Assembly (NCBI RefSeq): GCF_001854185.1
Contig: NZ_CP017603.1
Location: 4,216,001-4,280,000, forward strand
From: Clostridium formicaceticum
Lineage (GTDB): Bacteria > Bacillota > Clostridia > Peptostreptococcales > Natronincolaceae
Reading direction: 5' to 3'
Length of the DNA stretch: 64,000 bases
The position numbers and the translations under genes are program-made. Below are positions 29,709 to 38,529 of the stretch, one piece after another (positions within the stretch are counted from its first letter, which is position 1; each line of letters opens with the position of its first letter). The notes under the pieces are model-generated. The model was given only the letters and a program-made list of their open reading frames with translations, was not told the origin of the DNA and ran no database searches.

Positions 29709-29737
29709 ATTATAATAGGAAATCGTTTTTTAGGCAA
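29709..29737 (-). promoter_or_regulatory. Promoter of the glycine riboswitch-grd operon
   Basis: Minus strand TTGCCT, 17 bases, TATAAT, about 60 bases upstream of the first aptamer. Confidence 0.75.
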
Positions 29738-29832
29738 CAGTTTTTTTGAAAAAATTTGTATTTTTTTTAACATTTCTATTTTTAAAAATCAAAGACTTCA
29801 AATTCCAACATTTATCTCAAGAGTTATACGTG

Positions 29833-29892
29833 GACTCGTTCCAGCAAGCTGAAACATCGAGGAATCAGGTGGAGGCCTTTACCCTAAAACAA
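29833..29892 (+). repeat. Dispersed palindromic repeat, copy A (internally deleted)
   Basis: ACTCGTTCCAGCAAGCTGAA, then AATCAGGTGGAG, then TACCCTAAAACAAAATCA. It matches the ends of the longer copy at 35490-35607, but the hairpin centre is missing. Confidence 0.7.
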
Positions 29893-29903
29893 AATCAAGA
29901 TAA

Positions 29904-30755
29904 CTATTTATGGTAAAAGATTGCTAAAGTACCAGGCCCTGCGTGGGTTCCTATGGTGCAGCCTATTTCCGTCATAATGATTTCTTTGGGTTTTAATTCA
30001 TTTAACACCACTTCTTTTAACGCCTCCGCTTTTTTAGGGTCATTAGCATGAGCGATTGCTATAGTTTTACCCGTAAAGTCTCCGCCCCTCTCCTTAGCCA
30101 ATGCTATCATTTTACCAATGACCTTCTTACTGCCCCTTACCTTATCTAAGGGTTCCACCAGGCCATCTACAACTGTTAGTATAGGCTTTACATTTAGTAT
30201 CGTGGCTATGGTAGCCTTCATAGGATTTAATCTACCACCTTTTTTTAAGTATTCCAATGTCTCAACAGTAAAAATATGATCTATTTTTGACTTCATTTTT
30301 TTTAGCATATCAACAATTTCTTTCCTTGATTTGCCCTCTTCTATCATTTTGGCGGCTTCATATACATAAAAACCTCCTCCAAAACACAGACCCATTGTGT
30401 CAAATACATCAATTTTATTACTGTTAGCACTGTTTAATTCGTTTTTAGCTAACAGCGCCGCTTGATGGGTGCCACTGGCCTTAGAAGAGCCATTAATACA
30501 AATAACTTCTTTACCTTCCTTTAATGTTTCTTTAAAGACTTCTATAAAAGTATTTGGAGTAACCTGAGATGTCTTAGGCAATTCATTGACCTCTGTTAAC
30601 TTTTGATAGAACGCCTTACCTGTTAGGTCTACACCATCACGATACTCACCATCTTCAAAATTGATGGTGAGTGGCACTACACGAATAGAATACTTATCTA
30701 CTAAATACTTGGGAACATCTGTCATGCTATCGGTGATAATTTGAATATTATTCAT
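29904..30755 (-). CDS. DegV family fatty-acid-binding protein
   Basis: A 283-residue protein with the DegV signature ITDSMTDVPKYLVDKYSI, followed by SQVTPNTFIEVFKE, DTMGLCFGGGFYVYEAAKM and the C-terminal IGCTIGTHAGPGTLAIFY. DegV proteins bind a single fatty acid and in Firmicutes act as FakB subunits that present exogenous fatty acids to the kinase FakA. No fakA is nearby. Its start ATG follows AGAGGAGG. The family is certain; the partner is inferred. Confidence 0.93.
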   Translation of the reverse strand: MNNIQIITDSMTDVPKYLVDKYSIRVVPLTINFEDGEYRDGVDLTGKAFYQKLTEVNELPKTSQVTPNTFIEVFKETLKEGKEVICINGSSKASGTHQAALLAKNELNSANSNKIDVFDTMGLCFGGGFYVYEAAKMIEEGKSRKEIVDMLKKMKSKIDHIFTVETLEYLKKGGRLNPMKATIATILNVKPILTVVDGLVEPLDKVRGSKKVIGKMIALAKERGGDFTGKTIAIAHANDPKKAEALKEVVLNELKPKEIIMTEIGCTIGTHAGPGTLAIFYHK

Positions 30756-30873
30756 TTTATACCTCCTCTATGGATCTCTTACTTCTTTTTGAAGAAAATT
30801 ATATATGTCTACCATTAACGTTAACTCAAGCCATAATCTAGCATCCTGAATAATTTTTACCCTAATTTCATTT

Positions 30874-31344
30874 CTATCTCATCCCTGGATAATCCCATTG
30901 TCTTAAAACTTCATACACTGCAATAGCCACGGAGTTAGACAAGTTTAATGAACGCGCCTTTTCTATATTTAGCATAGGGATTCTTATGCAGGTTTCTGTA
31001 TTTGCCTCAAGAATTGTTTTAGGAATCCCCGCGGTTTCCTTACCGAACATCACATATACCTCTTTTTCATAAGTTACATCACTATGCCTTTTTTCAGCCT
31101 TTGTGGTGGCATAATAAATTCTAGCATTAGGGTTTTTTTCAACAAATTCTTCATAATTGTTATAATATCTAAAATCCAATAAATCCCAGTAATCTAATCC
31201 TGCTCTTTTAACAGCTTTTTCATCTAAAGAAAATCCAATTGGGCCAATTACATGTAATACAGAATTGGTAATAACACAAGTTCTTGCAATATTGCCTGTG
31301 TTTTGTGGAATTTCTGGTTCTAATAATACAATATGTAATGTCAT
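30874..31344 (-). CDS. trmL: tRNA (cytidine/uridine-34 2'-O)-methyltransferase, SPOUT class
   Basis: About 156 residues of a minimal SPOUT knotted methyltransferase that methylates the wobble ribose of Leu tRNAs. Motifs: VLLEPEIPQNTGNIARTC at the start, VMFGKETAGIPKTI (AdoMet-binding loop) and the knot LNIEKARSLNLSNSVAIAVYEVLRQ. ATG at 31344 follows GGGAGGAAG; the ORF extends upstream without a site. It probably forms its own unit upstream of degV. Confidence 0.94.
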   Translation of the reverse strand: MTLHIVLLEPEIPQNTGNIARTCVITNSVLHVIGPIGFSLDEKAVKRAGLDYWDLLDFRYYNNYEEFVEKNPNARIYYATTKAEKRHSDVTYEKEVYVMFGKETAGIPKTILEANTETCIRIPMLNIEKARSLNLSNSVAIAVYEVLRQWDYPGMR

Positions 31345-31380
31345 TTTTCTTCCTCCCGTTAACTTCAATATATTTATCAT

Positions 31381-31845
31381 AATTTTTGATATTCCAGTTT
31401 GCTGAAGTCAGCTTACTATCATATGCTTTTATCCTATAATTTGAATTATATCAGAAAATAATTCTTTTCATCACTATAATTTTCACATAAATTCGCTTAA
31501 GGTATATTTCTTCTCCATGTTCAAGGCGCTTAAAAGGTACTAGTTTATCTAGTGCTATATTTCACTATTTTTTAAGATAAAATATAACGGTATAAGCCTC
31601 TGTTAAATAAAAAATACCCCCTCCATGGTAACAGTTTGTATTATTTCAACTATCTACCATCAAGGGAGTATATCAAATTCTACACTTTCTAAAGATTATA
31701 TATTATATGCTATATACAACTTATCCATATTTTAACACTTACTTCCAATTTCTCTCTAAATAGGACACATACAACACGCTCTTTTTAGGCTTATTTTTTC
31801 ATTGACCTCTACTCACCTTGATACTGAGTTCCATGCACCTAATTC
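31381..31845. other. Gene-free stretch between trmL and the TRAP transporter
   Basis: About 460 bp without a gene. It contains the strong terminator listed separately; the remainder is AT-rich sequence in which I see no further structure. Confidence 0.6.
31614..31672 (-). terminator. Terminator of the TAXI-TRAP operon
   Basis: Minus strand ATACTCCCTTGATGGTA, a 25-base loop, TACCATGGAGGGGGTAT, then TTTTTATTT. It lies ~170 bases after the binding-protein gene. Confidence 0.75.
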
Positions 31846-32838
31846 TTATTTTAGAACCCCTACTTCTTTATAATACTTGATTGCACCATCATGCAGCGGA
31901 AGTCCCGCTAAGTCTGTAACTGCATCTTCGATAGTTAAATCTTTCAATGCATTATTAGATTGTTTTAAAGTATCTATATTTTCCCAGAAGGATTTTGTTA
32001 AATCATATACTACATCCTCTGAAAGATCTGCAGTTGTAAACATTGCCATCTTTATTGCAGTGGTTGTTACATCTTCTTCTTGTCCATCATAAGTTCCTGC
32101 TGGAATAGTATACTTTGCATACCAAGGATATTTTTCTTGTAATTTAGTAATAACATCCCCTTCAATTGAAACCAGCTTACCACCTGCAGTCGTAGTAATT
32201 TCTGTTACAGCAGCAGTAGGCAATCCCGCCATAATCCAAGCACCATCTAATTGCTTATTTCTCATAAGATCGATGGCTTCAGTAAAACCAATAAATTGTA
32301 CTTTTAATCCATCTGGATAATTAATACCTGCTTCTGTTAAATGAAGATTTGTTTCTACTTCTGTAGTACTTCCAGGAGCACCAGAAGCAAAGTTTTTCCC
32401 TACTATATCCTGCAAGCTATTAATATTTGATTCTTTTCTTACAACTACTTGATTTGGGTTGTAGTATAGTCCAGAAATCACTCTTAGTTTTTCATTAGGT
32501 CTTCCTTCAAAAGTTGCTTCCCCTTTATAAGACTGATACATAACACTGGTAACAGCCATACTTACTTGAGCTTCCCCGCTTTGTAATAGGTTTAAATTAT
32601 CGATTCCTCCATTAGAAGCTTGTGCGCTAGCTCTTACATAGTCTAAATCATTACTCCATAAATTAGCGATAGATGAGCCCAAAGGATAAAGTGCTCCTGT
32701 GGTTGCCGCAGTCGGAATATTAATTGTTACTGCTTCTTTTCCACCAGTCTCATTTTGGGCCATATTTTCGCTTGGTTTTGTAGCACATCCTGATAAAATC
32801 ATCAGAGATATTAAGATTAACAACAATACTTTTTTCAT
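31846..32838 (-). CDS. TRAP transporter substrate-binding lipoprotein, TAXI family
   Basis: A 330-residue extracellular binding protein anchored as a lipoprotein: MKKVLLLILISLMILSGC gives a signal peptide with the lipobox LSGC. The TAXI fold starts INIPTAATTGALYPLGSSIANLW, with GGIDNLNLLQSGEAQVSM and FASGAPGSTTEVE in the ligand region. It captures the solute for the fused permease encoded just upstream. The T-box ahead of the operon suggests an amino acid, most likely phenylalanine, as ligand. Confidence 0.94.
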   Translation of the reverse strand: MKKVLLLILISLMILSGCATKPSENMAQNETGGKEAVTINIPTAATTGALYPLGSSIANLWSNDLDYVRASAQASNGGIDNLNLLQSGEAQVSMAVTSVMYQSYKGEATFEGRPNEKLRVISGLYYNPNQVVVRKESNINSLQDIVGKNFASGAPGSTTEVETNLHLTEAGINYPDGLKVQFIGFTEAIDLMRNKQLDGAWIMAGLPTAAVTEITTTAGGKLVSIEGDVITKLQEKYPWYAKYTIPAGTYDGQEEDVTTTAIKMAMFTTADLSEDVVYDLTKSFWENIDTLKQSNNALKDLTIEDAVTDLAGLPLHDGAIKYYKEVGVLK

Positions 32839-32888
32839 TTAGCATTTCCCCCTATTTTATTTAATTTATATTCTATAGACACGAGCTT

Positions 32889-32965
32889 CTAAATTTTAAG
32901 ATACTAAGGTATACTTGCAACCCATGTTTTGGGCAAAACCGCAGACTGTGTATATTAAAATTTAG
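32889..32965 (-). repeat. Inverted repeat between TRAP permease and binding-protein genes
   Basis: CTAAATTTTAAGATAC and GTATATTAAAATTTAG are 16-bp arms with one mismatch around a ~45-base centre. Intercistronic structures at this place often stabilise the binding-protein message; a MITE-like origin is also possible. Confidence 0.6.
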
Positions 32966-32986
32966 CTTTTAAAGCATATGTCTATA

Positions 32987-34948
32987 CTAAGCTGTTAAAG
33001 CATGATCTTTCCTTCTCATTTGTATCATAGTGATGGTTATTAATATTATCATCCCTAAAATATCTGTTTGTAGTTTTGGATCAATCGCTAAAAGCCCAAC
33101 GATAATAAGCAAGACTCTAGTAACCACAGAACATTCTTTAATTAACATTCCCTCTGTACCTGCAGCTAAACAAAGAACCCCAACAGAAGCAGTAATTAGT
33201 GTCCTAATTGTTAATAACAGAGATACACCTTCAACACTTCCAAATAATAAAAGAGGATTATTTAAGAAGAAGAATGGTAGAATAAATCCTGTAATACCTA
33301 ATTTAATGGCAATCAATGATGTCTTGGTTTGATTTGATTTAGCTATACCTGCCGCTACATAAGAACTCATAGCCACTGGTGGCGTAATATTAGATAAACA
33401 AGCATAAATTAGGCAAAACATATGTGCAGCCATTGGTGTTGCACCCACATTGATTAGTACAGGTACTGCTACTGCTGCCACAATAACATATGCAGCTACA
33501 CCTGGAACCCCCATTCCTAAGATTGTACTCATAATCATTACCATAAATCCACCTAAGAAAAGTTGTCCTTCTCCTACAACTTCTAAAACCACATAACCAA
33601 AATTTAACCCCAAACTCGTTAAAGAAACGGTTCCAATAATAAGACCAATCAATACACATGATACGCCTACGCCAATAGCACCTCTAGCTCCTTCTGCTGT
33701 TGCTGCTATGATGGTCTTTAAATCCATTCTAGTTTCTTTTCTAAACCAGGATGATACTAATGTAGAAAAAATAGCAGCAACTGCTGAAAACAGTGGTGTA
33801 TATCCCAACATCATCATTCCCATTAAAATCACTAAAGGAATAATTAAATGACCTCTTTCTTTTATTACATCTAAAGCAACTGGAATATTTTCTTTTGAAA
33901 GACCTTTAAGACCTAATTTTTTTGCTTCTAGATGGACAGATACTAAAATACCTAAGTAATATAAAAAAGCTGGTAAAAAGGCAGCAAGCATTACTTGCGT
34001 ATAGTTTATTCCTAAAAATTCTGCCATAACAAACCCTACAGCTCCCATAATTGGTGGCGCAAATTGTCCTCCAGTAGATGCTACCGCCTCTACTGCTGCT
34101 GCAAATTCAGCTTTATATCCTGTTCTTTTCATTAGAGGTATTGTAATCGTTCCAGTAGTAGCCACATTGGCAATAGCGCTGCCATTCATCATTCCCAAAA
34201 GGGCACTTGCAAGTACCGCAACCTTTGCCGGGCCTCCAGGGGAACGTCCTACTAAGGTTAGTGCAATATCATTAATAAACTGGCTAAACCCACTATACTT
34301 TAAAAAACTTCCAAAGAGGACAAAGGTAAATATATAAGTAGCACTAACTCCTATACCTACACCAAAGATTCCTTGACTTCCCCAAAACATATGGCTTAAT
34401 ACTCTTCTTAAAGTAAATCCAGAATGCCCTAATGGACCTGATACAAATTTTCCAAACCAATTAAACAATAAAAAAACTACTGCTAAGATAGCTAAGTTTT
34501 TACTTGTCCTTCTTCCTGCCTCTAATACTAAGATCATGCCTATCCCTGCTATGATTAAATCAGTCTGATTTAAAAATCCACCTGACATAGCCACCCTCTG
34601 ATAATTTAAAACCAAATATCCAAAAACAAGTACTGTTAAGCATATTAACAAAACATCTTGAATAGGTATAGATTTTCTTTTCCTTTTCTCTGTACTATAA
34701 GCTGGATAAAATAGGAAAGTAAATAGTAATAGAAACATCGCATGGTAAGCCCTTAAGGTAATAGCATCCATCACGCCTAAAGTATTAAAATACAGTTGAA
34801 AAATGGTCCACCCTATTAAAAGAATCACTACGCCTATACTTAAGAAACCATCATAATTTCTAATGCGCATATCCGCATCTTTTTCCTCTAATAACTCCTG
34901 AGCTTCTTTTTCTATTTGGTTGAAGTCTTTATTCTCTTGTTGGCTCAA
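32987..34948 (-). CDS. TRAP transporter fused permease (DctQM-type)
   Basis: A 653-residue membrane protein. Residues 1-40 are acidic and soluble; about four helices of the small DctQ-like part follow, then the large DctM-like part. Visible motifs: HSGFTLRRVLSHMFWGSQGIFGVG, GMMNGSAIANVATTGTITIP, AVASTGGQFAPPIMGAVGFV, MGVPGVAAYVIVAA, and SNITPPVAMSSYVAAGIAKS. It couples solute uptake to a Na+ or H+ gradient with the TAXI binding protein. The start is TTG at 34948. It is the first gene after the T-box leader. Confidence 0.95.
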   Translation of the reverse strand: MSQQENKDFNQIEKEAQELLEEKDADMRIRNYDGFLSIGVVILLIGWTIFQLYFNTLGVMDAITLRAYHAMFLLLFTFLFYPAYSTEKRKRKSIPIQDVLLICLTVLVFGYLVLNYQRVAMSGGFLNQTDLIIAGIGMILVLEAGRRTSKNLAILAVVFLLFNWFGKFVSGPLGHSGFTLRRVLSHMFWGSQGIFGVGIGVSATYIFTFVLFGSFLKYSGFSQFINDIALTLVGRSPGGPAKVAVLASALLGMMNGSAIANVATTGTITIPLMKRTGYKAEFAAAVEAVASTGGQFAPPIMGAVGFVMAEFLGINYTQVMLAAFLPAFLYYLGILVSVHLEAKKLGLKGLSKENIPVALDVIKERGHLIIPLVILMGMMMLGYTPLFSAVAAIFSTLVSSWFRKETRMDLKTIIAATAEGARGAIGVGVSCVLIGLIIGTVSLTSLGLNFGYVVLEVVGEGQLFLGGFMVMIMSTILGMGVPGVAAYVIVAAVAVPVLINVGATPMAAHMFCLIYACLSNITPPVAMSSYVAAGIAKSNQTKTSLIAIKLGITGFILPFFFLNNPLLLFGSVEGVSLLLTIRTLITASVGVLCLAAGTEGMLIKECSVVTRVLLIIVGLLAIDPKLQTDILGMIILITITMIQMRRKDHALTA

Positions 34949-35141
34949 GAAAAATCCATCCTTTCTTTGTTTATTAAGTTATGAATTACGCTTTTCCAAT
35001 AGTTATCTACATAATATCCCCCCTTTAGATGTCCTTTAAATGTGTATAAAATATGTAGGTGCTATAGGAAAAATTAAGTTATATATGATTTTTCATTCAA
35101 AACTCCTTTTAAAAATTTCATTTACTAGTATCTATCAAAAT

Positions 35142-35366
35142 AAAAAAACAAACTATTCTCTCCGCTGGAGCGAATAGTCTGTTCGCGGTACCATCCAAAT
35201 TTATAACTCATTATATAACGGCATTTAACCGGCTGGGCTTAATCTCTTTAGATTTCAGCCTGCAACTCAAGGGTGAATTTCAACAACCATAGCTTATGGG
35301 CTTTCACCTTTCCCCCACTCTCTTTAAAGCATTTGCATTTGTTTACTTATCCCTATCACTGTTTTT
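35142..35366 (-). ncRNA. T-box leader, probable Phe (UUC) specifier, upstream of TAXI-TRAP genes
   Basis: The minus strand has the stem I motif AAAGAGAGTGGGG, the 3' side GAAATTCACCCTTGAGTTGC, then the T-box proper TGGATGGTACCGCGAAC at ~35180-35197. A terminator follows (GACTATTCGCTCC ... GAGAGAATAGTTTGTTTTTTT). The specifier is best read as UUC at 35275-35277: it is followed by the expected purine and sits five bases before TGAG. AUU (Ile), one base earlier, would be followed by C and fits worse. The bulge UGGU implies discriminator A, consistent with tRNA-Phe or Ile. Uncharged tRNA would allow transcription of the TRAP transporter. Confidence 0.88.
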
Positions 35367-35387
35367 AAATTATTCGATTTTATAAAA

Positions 35388-35435
35388 TTTAAGTATAAAT
35401 AAATTTAGCTGCAATTAAATTTATTTATACTTAAA
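35388..35435. repeat. Long AT-only palindrome upstream of the T-box
   Basis: TTTAAGTATAAATAAATTTA, an 8-base centre, then its complement: 20 perfect pairs. It lies just upstream of the T-box transcript start, so it may be a terminator for readthrough, a regulator site, or a mobile-element remnant. Confidence 0.7.
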
Positions 35436-35489
35436 ATTATCATATTCTTCAACCAAAGTCAACATATAATAACAAAATTGTTCACGCCA

Positions 35490-35607
35490 ACTCGTCCCAG
35501 CTAAAGCTGAACATCGGGGAATCAGGTGGAGAATCTACTCCACCTGATTGAAAATCCAAACTACGCTAACGCTTAGAGGTGGGGTCTTATACCCTAAAAG
35601 CAAAATC
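35490..35607 (+). repeat. Dispersed palindromic repeat, copy B (full length)
   Basis: CTCGTCCCAGCTAAAGCTGA, CATCGGGGAATCAGGTGGAG, a perfect 12-bp hairpin arm CTCCACCTGATT, then AGAGGTGGGGTCTTATACCC and TAAAAGCAAAATCA. Related copies lie at 29833 and 45841, and a fragment near 40440. Confidence 0.75.
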
Positions 35608-35611
35608 ATGA

Positions 35612-35656
35612 TAAAATCAAGTAAAGAAAAATCTAATTTTCCTTTACTTGATTTTA
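35612..35656 (-). terminator. Long hairpin, probable terminator of the DUF421 gene
   Basis: TAAAATCAAGTAAAG and CTTTACTTGATTTTA form a perfect 15-bp stem, 65 bases after the DUF421 stop. Only a moderate T-rich stretch follows. Confidence 0.55.
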
Positions 35657-35721
35657 AGTCTTTAGGTAGGGCCAGAAAGATTATTGCCTCACCATAGTTA
35701 TCTATGGTTCTTCTTAAAACA

Positions 35722-36420
35722 TTAAGTTATACTATTATTTCGTGGAACTACATGAATACCTTCATTTTGTTTCCAATCTGCATAGAAAACGTCTTCTTTG
35801 TTTTTCATTCCAAACATAGATATTTGATTAAATAACCACGTTTCATCAAATCCAATAGCCTGCAAATTGTCCTTTAAGATTTCTCCGTCAAGTATTAATG
35901 TTATTGGGAGGTATACTGGCTTATACGGTAAATTTAAATCTTCTGCGACAGGTGTCTCATATTTTGATTTTTTTAATACACTAATATTTCCACTCTGTTC
36001 TAAAATTGCAAACTCAATTTCTCGTATTGAAAAAGCGTCTTTTTGTCTTAAAAGACTCAACAACTCATTTATATCTAATTTCTCTTTTTTTATTACTTCA
36101 AAGTCAATTTGACCGTTTCTAATGATAATAGCTGGTTCTCCTTCTAAAAGTTTTCTCGTTTTCCTAAACTTTTGCGTTATCTTTTCAATAATGACCATCA
36201 AAGTTCCCCATAATACTAGTGCATAAATCACACTCCATATCCTCACTTTTTCATCGTAAATTGCATTACCTAGTAGTTCTCCAAGTACAATAGCTGATAT
36301 AAAATCAAAAGGAGTAATTTGATTTATTTGTGATTTTCTTGTAAATTTCGTAACAGCAAATAAAGCAAAAAATCCAATGGTTAATTCTACTGTTAATTGA
36401 AAAATTGGTAACTTAAACAT
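35722..36420 (-). CDS. DUF421 (YetF/YdfR-like) membrane protein
   Basis: A 232-residue protein with three N-terminal helices (about 8-28, 38-55, 63-83), including TPFDFISAIVLGELLGNAIYD, and a cytoplasmic part (IIIRNGQIDFEVIKKEKLDINELLSLLRQ ... SIREIEFAILEQSGNISVL) that defines DUF421. Members such as YetF occur in spore formers and some relatives (2Duf) sit in the spore membrane and affect heat resistance (family knowledge). The start follows AGGTGGAA. The right neighbour is a spore-coat-like cluster, compatible with a sporulation-related role, but this is inference. Confidence 0.88.
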   Translation of the reverse strand: MFKLPIFQLTVELTIGFFALFAVTKFTRKSQINQITPFDFISAIVLGELLGNAIYDEKVRIWSVIYALVLWGTLMVIIEKITQKFRKTRKLLEGEPAIIIRNGQIDFEVIKKEKLDINELLSLLRQKDAFSIREIEFAILEQSGNISVLKKSKYETPVAEDLNLPYKPVYLPITLILDGEILKDNLQAIGFDETWLFNQISMFGMKNKEDVFYADWKQNEGIHVVPRNNSIT

Positions 36421-36691
36421 ATTTCCACCTACTTATACTTCTTAATCCTATTTTTGCGATATACTCCTCTCCAGTCACATTTTAGGGTAGGGACTTCTTA
36501 TCGCATTAGGTTAAATGTATTCCTTTCATAGTTAGGTTATTTTTTCATAGTTATTATTTCCTATTTTTTTAGAAATTCTCCTATTACTTCCTTTAAATTA
36601 ATTACTCTTTGTCTTATATTTCTTCTATAATGCATAGACCGATACTGCAAGGGAAAAATAACTGCAATATAAAAACTGGGAGGTGAAGCAT

Positions 36692-36898
36692 ATGTCACAG
36701 CAAAATTTGACTTTACATGAAACGATGGAGATTCATGAACTTCTCAACCTTAAAACGATTTGCCTAACTAAATCTAAAATGATTCAAGGTCTTGTATTTG
36801 ATCAAGAGTTAAAAGTTTTGTTGGAAAAAGATGTCCAACAATCTATATCAGCAGTAAATATCCTGCAAGAACTCTTAACTAAGACTAACCCACAATAA
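36692..36898 (+). CDS. Small helical protein paired with CotF-like gene, copy 1
   Basis: About 68 residues, mostly helical, starting MSQQNLTLHETMEIHELLNLKT. It resembles the products at 38530 and 50550 (shared pattern T..E...L..LL.++T and a long second helix), so it is one of three paralogues. Each is directly followed by a CotF-like gene. The start ATG follows GGGAGGTG. Function is unknown; location suggests a spore-coat or spore-associated protein. Confidence 0.75.
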   Translation: MSQQNLTLHETMEIHELLNLKTICLTKSKMIQGLVFDQELKVLLEKDVQQSISAVNILQELLTKTNPQ

Positions 36899-36915
36899 TT
36901 GGAGGTAAAAGATAA

Positions 36916-37317
36916 ATGAATGGTAAAGAACCAATAAACGAAGTAAAAAGGCCAATGAATAATGATTATCTAGAAGTTGAAAATGCCGATGGCATGCCTG
37001 GTTTGGTGGATTCAACCATTGCCCTTGAATTTTTATTGTCTATCAAAAGCAGTATAAGAAACGCTGCTATCGCATTAACAGAAATTGAGAATCTTGAAGC
37101 AAGAACCGCCGTACGTAACCTGCTAAATGATAGCATTAATTTACATGCCGAAGTTTCAGAAGCCATGATCAAGAAAGGTTGGCTACATCCCTATGATGTA
37201 AATGAACAATTTAAACTAGATAAAATTTCAGCTCAAACAGCACTTAAAATCGCTAGTCTAGATCTCTTCCCTAAGGATACAAGCAGACTTGGGACGTTTG
37301 CAACACCAAATTATTAA
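36916..37317 (+). CDS. CotF-like spore coat protein, copy 1
   Basis: A 133-residue protein. After a polar N-terminus of ~30 residues, a ferritin-like helical pair follows: DSTIALEFLLSIKSSIRNAAIALTEI, then LLNDSINLHAEVSEAMIKKGWLHPYDVNEQ. The last part, with a helix, charged residues and KKGW then P/Y, is the Coat F domain signature. It is probably a coat or spore-surface protein made late in sporulation. It lies 17 bases after its small partner and is followed by a zinc alcohol dehydrogenase in the same direction. Confidence 0.8.
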   Translation: MNGKEPINEVKRPMNNDYLEVENADGMPGLVDSTIALEFLLSIKSSIRNAAIALTEIENLEARTAVRNLLNDSINLHAEVSEAMIKKGWLHPYDVNEQFKLDKISAQTALKIASLDLFPKDTSRLGTFATPNY

Positions 37318-37335
37318 TGTTAGGAGGCACTCAAA

Positions 37336-38481
37336 ATGAAAGCCGTAACTTATCAAGGCATTAAAGATATACAGGTGAAAGAAGTGGATGCCCCCACCAT
37401 TCACAAACCAGATGATATTATAGTAAAAGTAACTAGCTCGGCGATTTGTGGATCAGACTTACATCTTATTCATGGTATGGTTCCTAACCTTCCTCAAAAT
37501 TATATCATTGGACATGAACCTATGGGTATTGTTGAAGAAGCAGGTCCCTCTGTTACAAAGGTAAAAAAGGGAGATCGCGTAATTGTTCCATTTAATGTTA
37601 GTTGTGGAGAGTGTTATTATTGTAAACATGACCTCACCAGCCAATGCGATAACTCAAATCCCCATGGACAAAGTGGAGCATACTTTGGATATTCCGAAAC
37701 TTTTGGTGGATACCCAGGGGGACAAGCTGAATATATGCGGGTTCCTTTCGCAAATTTTACACCCTTTAAAGTTCCTGATGACTGTCAAGTAGAAGATGAA
37801 AAGTTAGCTTTATTGGCAGATGCAGCTCCCACAGCATACTGGAGTGTTGACCACGCTGGCGTCAAAGCTGGAGATACAGTAATCGTTCTAGGCTGCGGCC
37901 CCGTGGGACTATTAGCACAAAAGTTTGCTTGGCTTAAGGGTGCTAAGAGAGTTATTGCAGTAGATTACATTGATTATCGATTAAACCACGCAAAACGGCA
38001 TAACAAAGTGGAAATAGTGAATTTTGAAGACCACCAGAATACCGGAGAATATCTGAAAGAAATTACTCAAGGCGGAGCAGATGTAGTGATCGATTGTGTA
38101 GGCATGGATGGTAAGATGACCCCTCTTGAATTTCTAGCAACAGGCGCAAAACTCCATGGTGGAGCCATGGGGGCCATTGTTATTGCAACACAAGCTGTCC
38201 GCAAAGGAGGCACTATCCAACTTACTGGTGCTTATGGCTCTAGATATAATGCTTTCCCTCTAGGAGATATATTTAATCGCAACATTGTATTAAAAACAGG
38301 CCAGGCTCCAGTTATTCCTTATATACCCTATTTATATCAGTTAGTTGCTGAAGGAAAAGTAGATATGAGCGATATTATTACTCATACCCTACCATTAGAT
38401 CAGGCAGAACGCGCCTATGAAATCTTTGATACGAAAATGGAAGAATGTATAAAAGTTATTCTTAAGCCATTTGCTCACTAA
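37336..38481 (+). CDS. Zinc-dependent alcohol dehydrogenase family protein
   Basis: A 381-residue medium-chain dehydrogenase resembling glutathione-independent formaldehyde/sorbitol-type dehydrogenases. Catalytic zinc ligands are in AICGSDLHLIHG and IGHEPMGIVEEAG; the structural zinc cysteines are in CGECYYCKHDLTSQC; the nucleotide-binding loop is VLGCGPVGLLAQKFA. Substrate cannot be read. It is embedded between two small-protein/CotF pairs with short spacing (18 bases before it), so it is probably co-expressed in the mother cell during sporulation. Inference only for the spore link. Confidence 0.9.
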   Translation: MKAVTYQGIKDIQVKEVDAPTIHKPDDIIVKVTSSAICGSDLHLIHGMVPNLPQNYIIGHEPMGIVEEAGPSVTKVKKGDRVIVPFNVSCGECYYCKHDLTSQCDNSNPHGQSGAYFGYSETFGGYPGGQAEYMRVPFANFTPFKVPDDCQVEDEKLALLADAAPTAYWSVDHAGVKAGDTVIVLGCGPVGLLAQKFAWLKGAKRVIAVDYIDYRLNHAKRHNKVEIVNFEDHQNTGEYLKEITQGGADVVIDCVGMDGKMTPLEFLATGAKLHGGAMGAIVIATQAVRKGGTIQLTGAYGSRYNAFPLGDIFNRNIVLKTGQAPVIPYIPYLYQLVAEGKVDMSDIITHTLPLDQAERAYEIFDTKMEECIKVILKPFAH

Positions 38482-38529
38482 AAACTAATACTTAAAGTGA
38501 AAAAATTTTGAAACTAAGGATGTGATTTT

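Noticed and set aside
36600-36691. Sigma-K or sigma-E promoter before the first CotF-like module
   Set aside because: No stretch matched the -35 and -10 patterns with correct spacing; I cannot support a call by eye.
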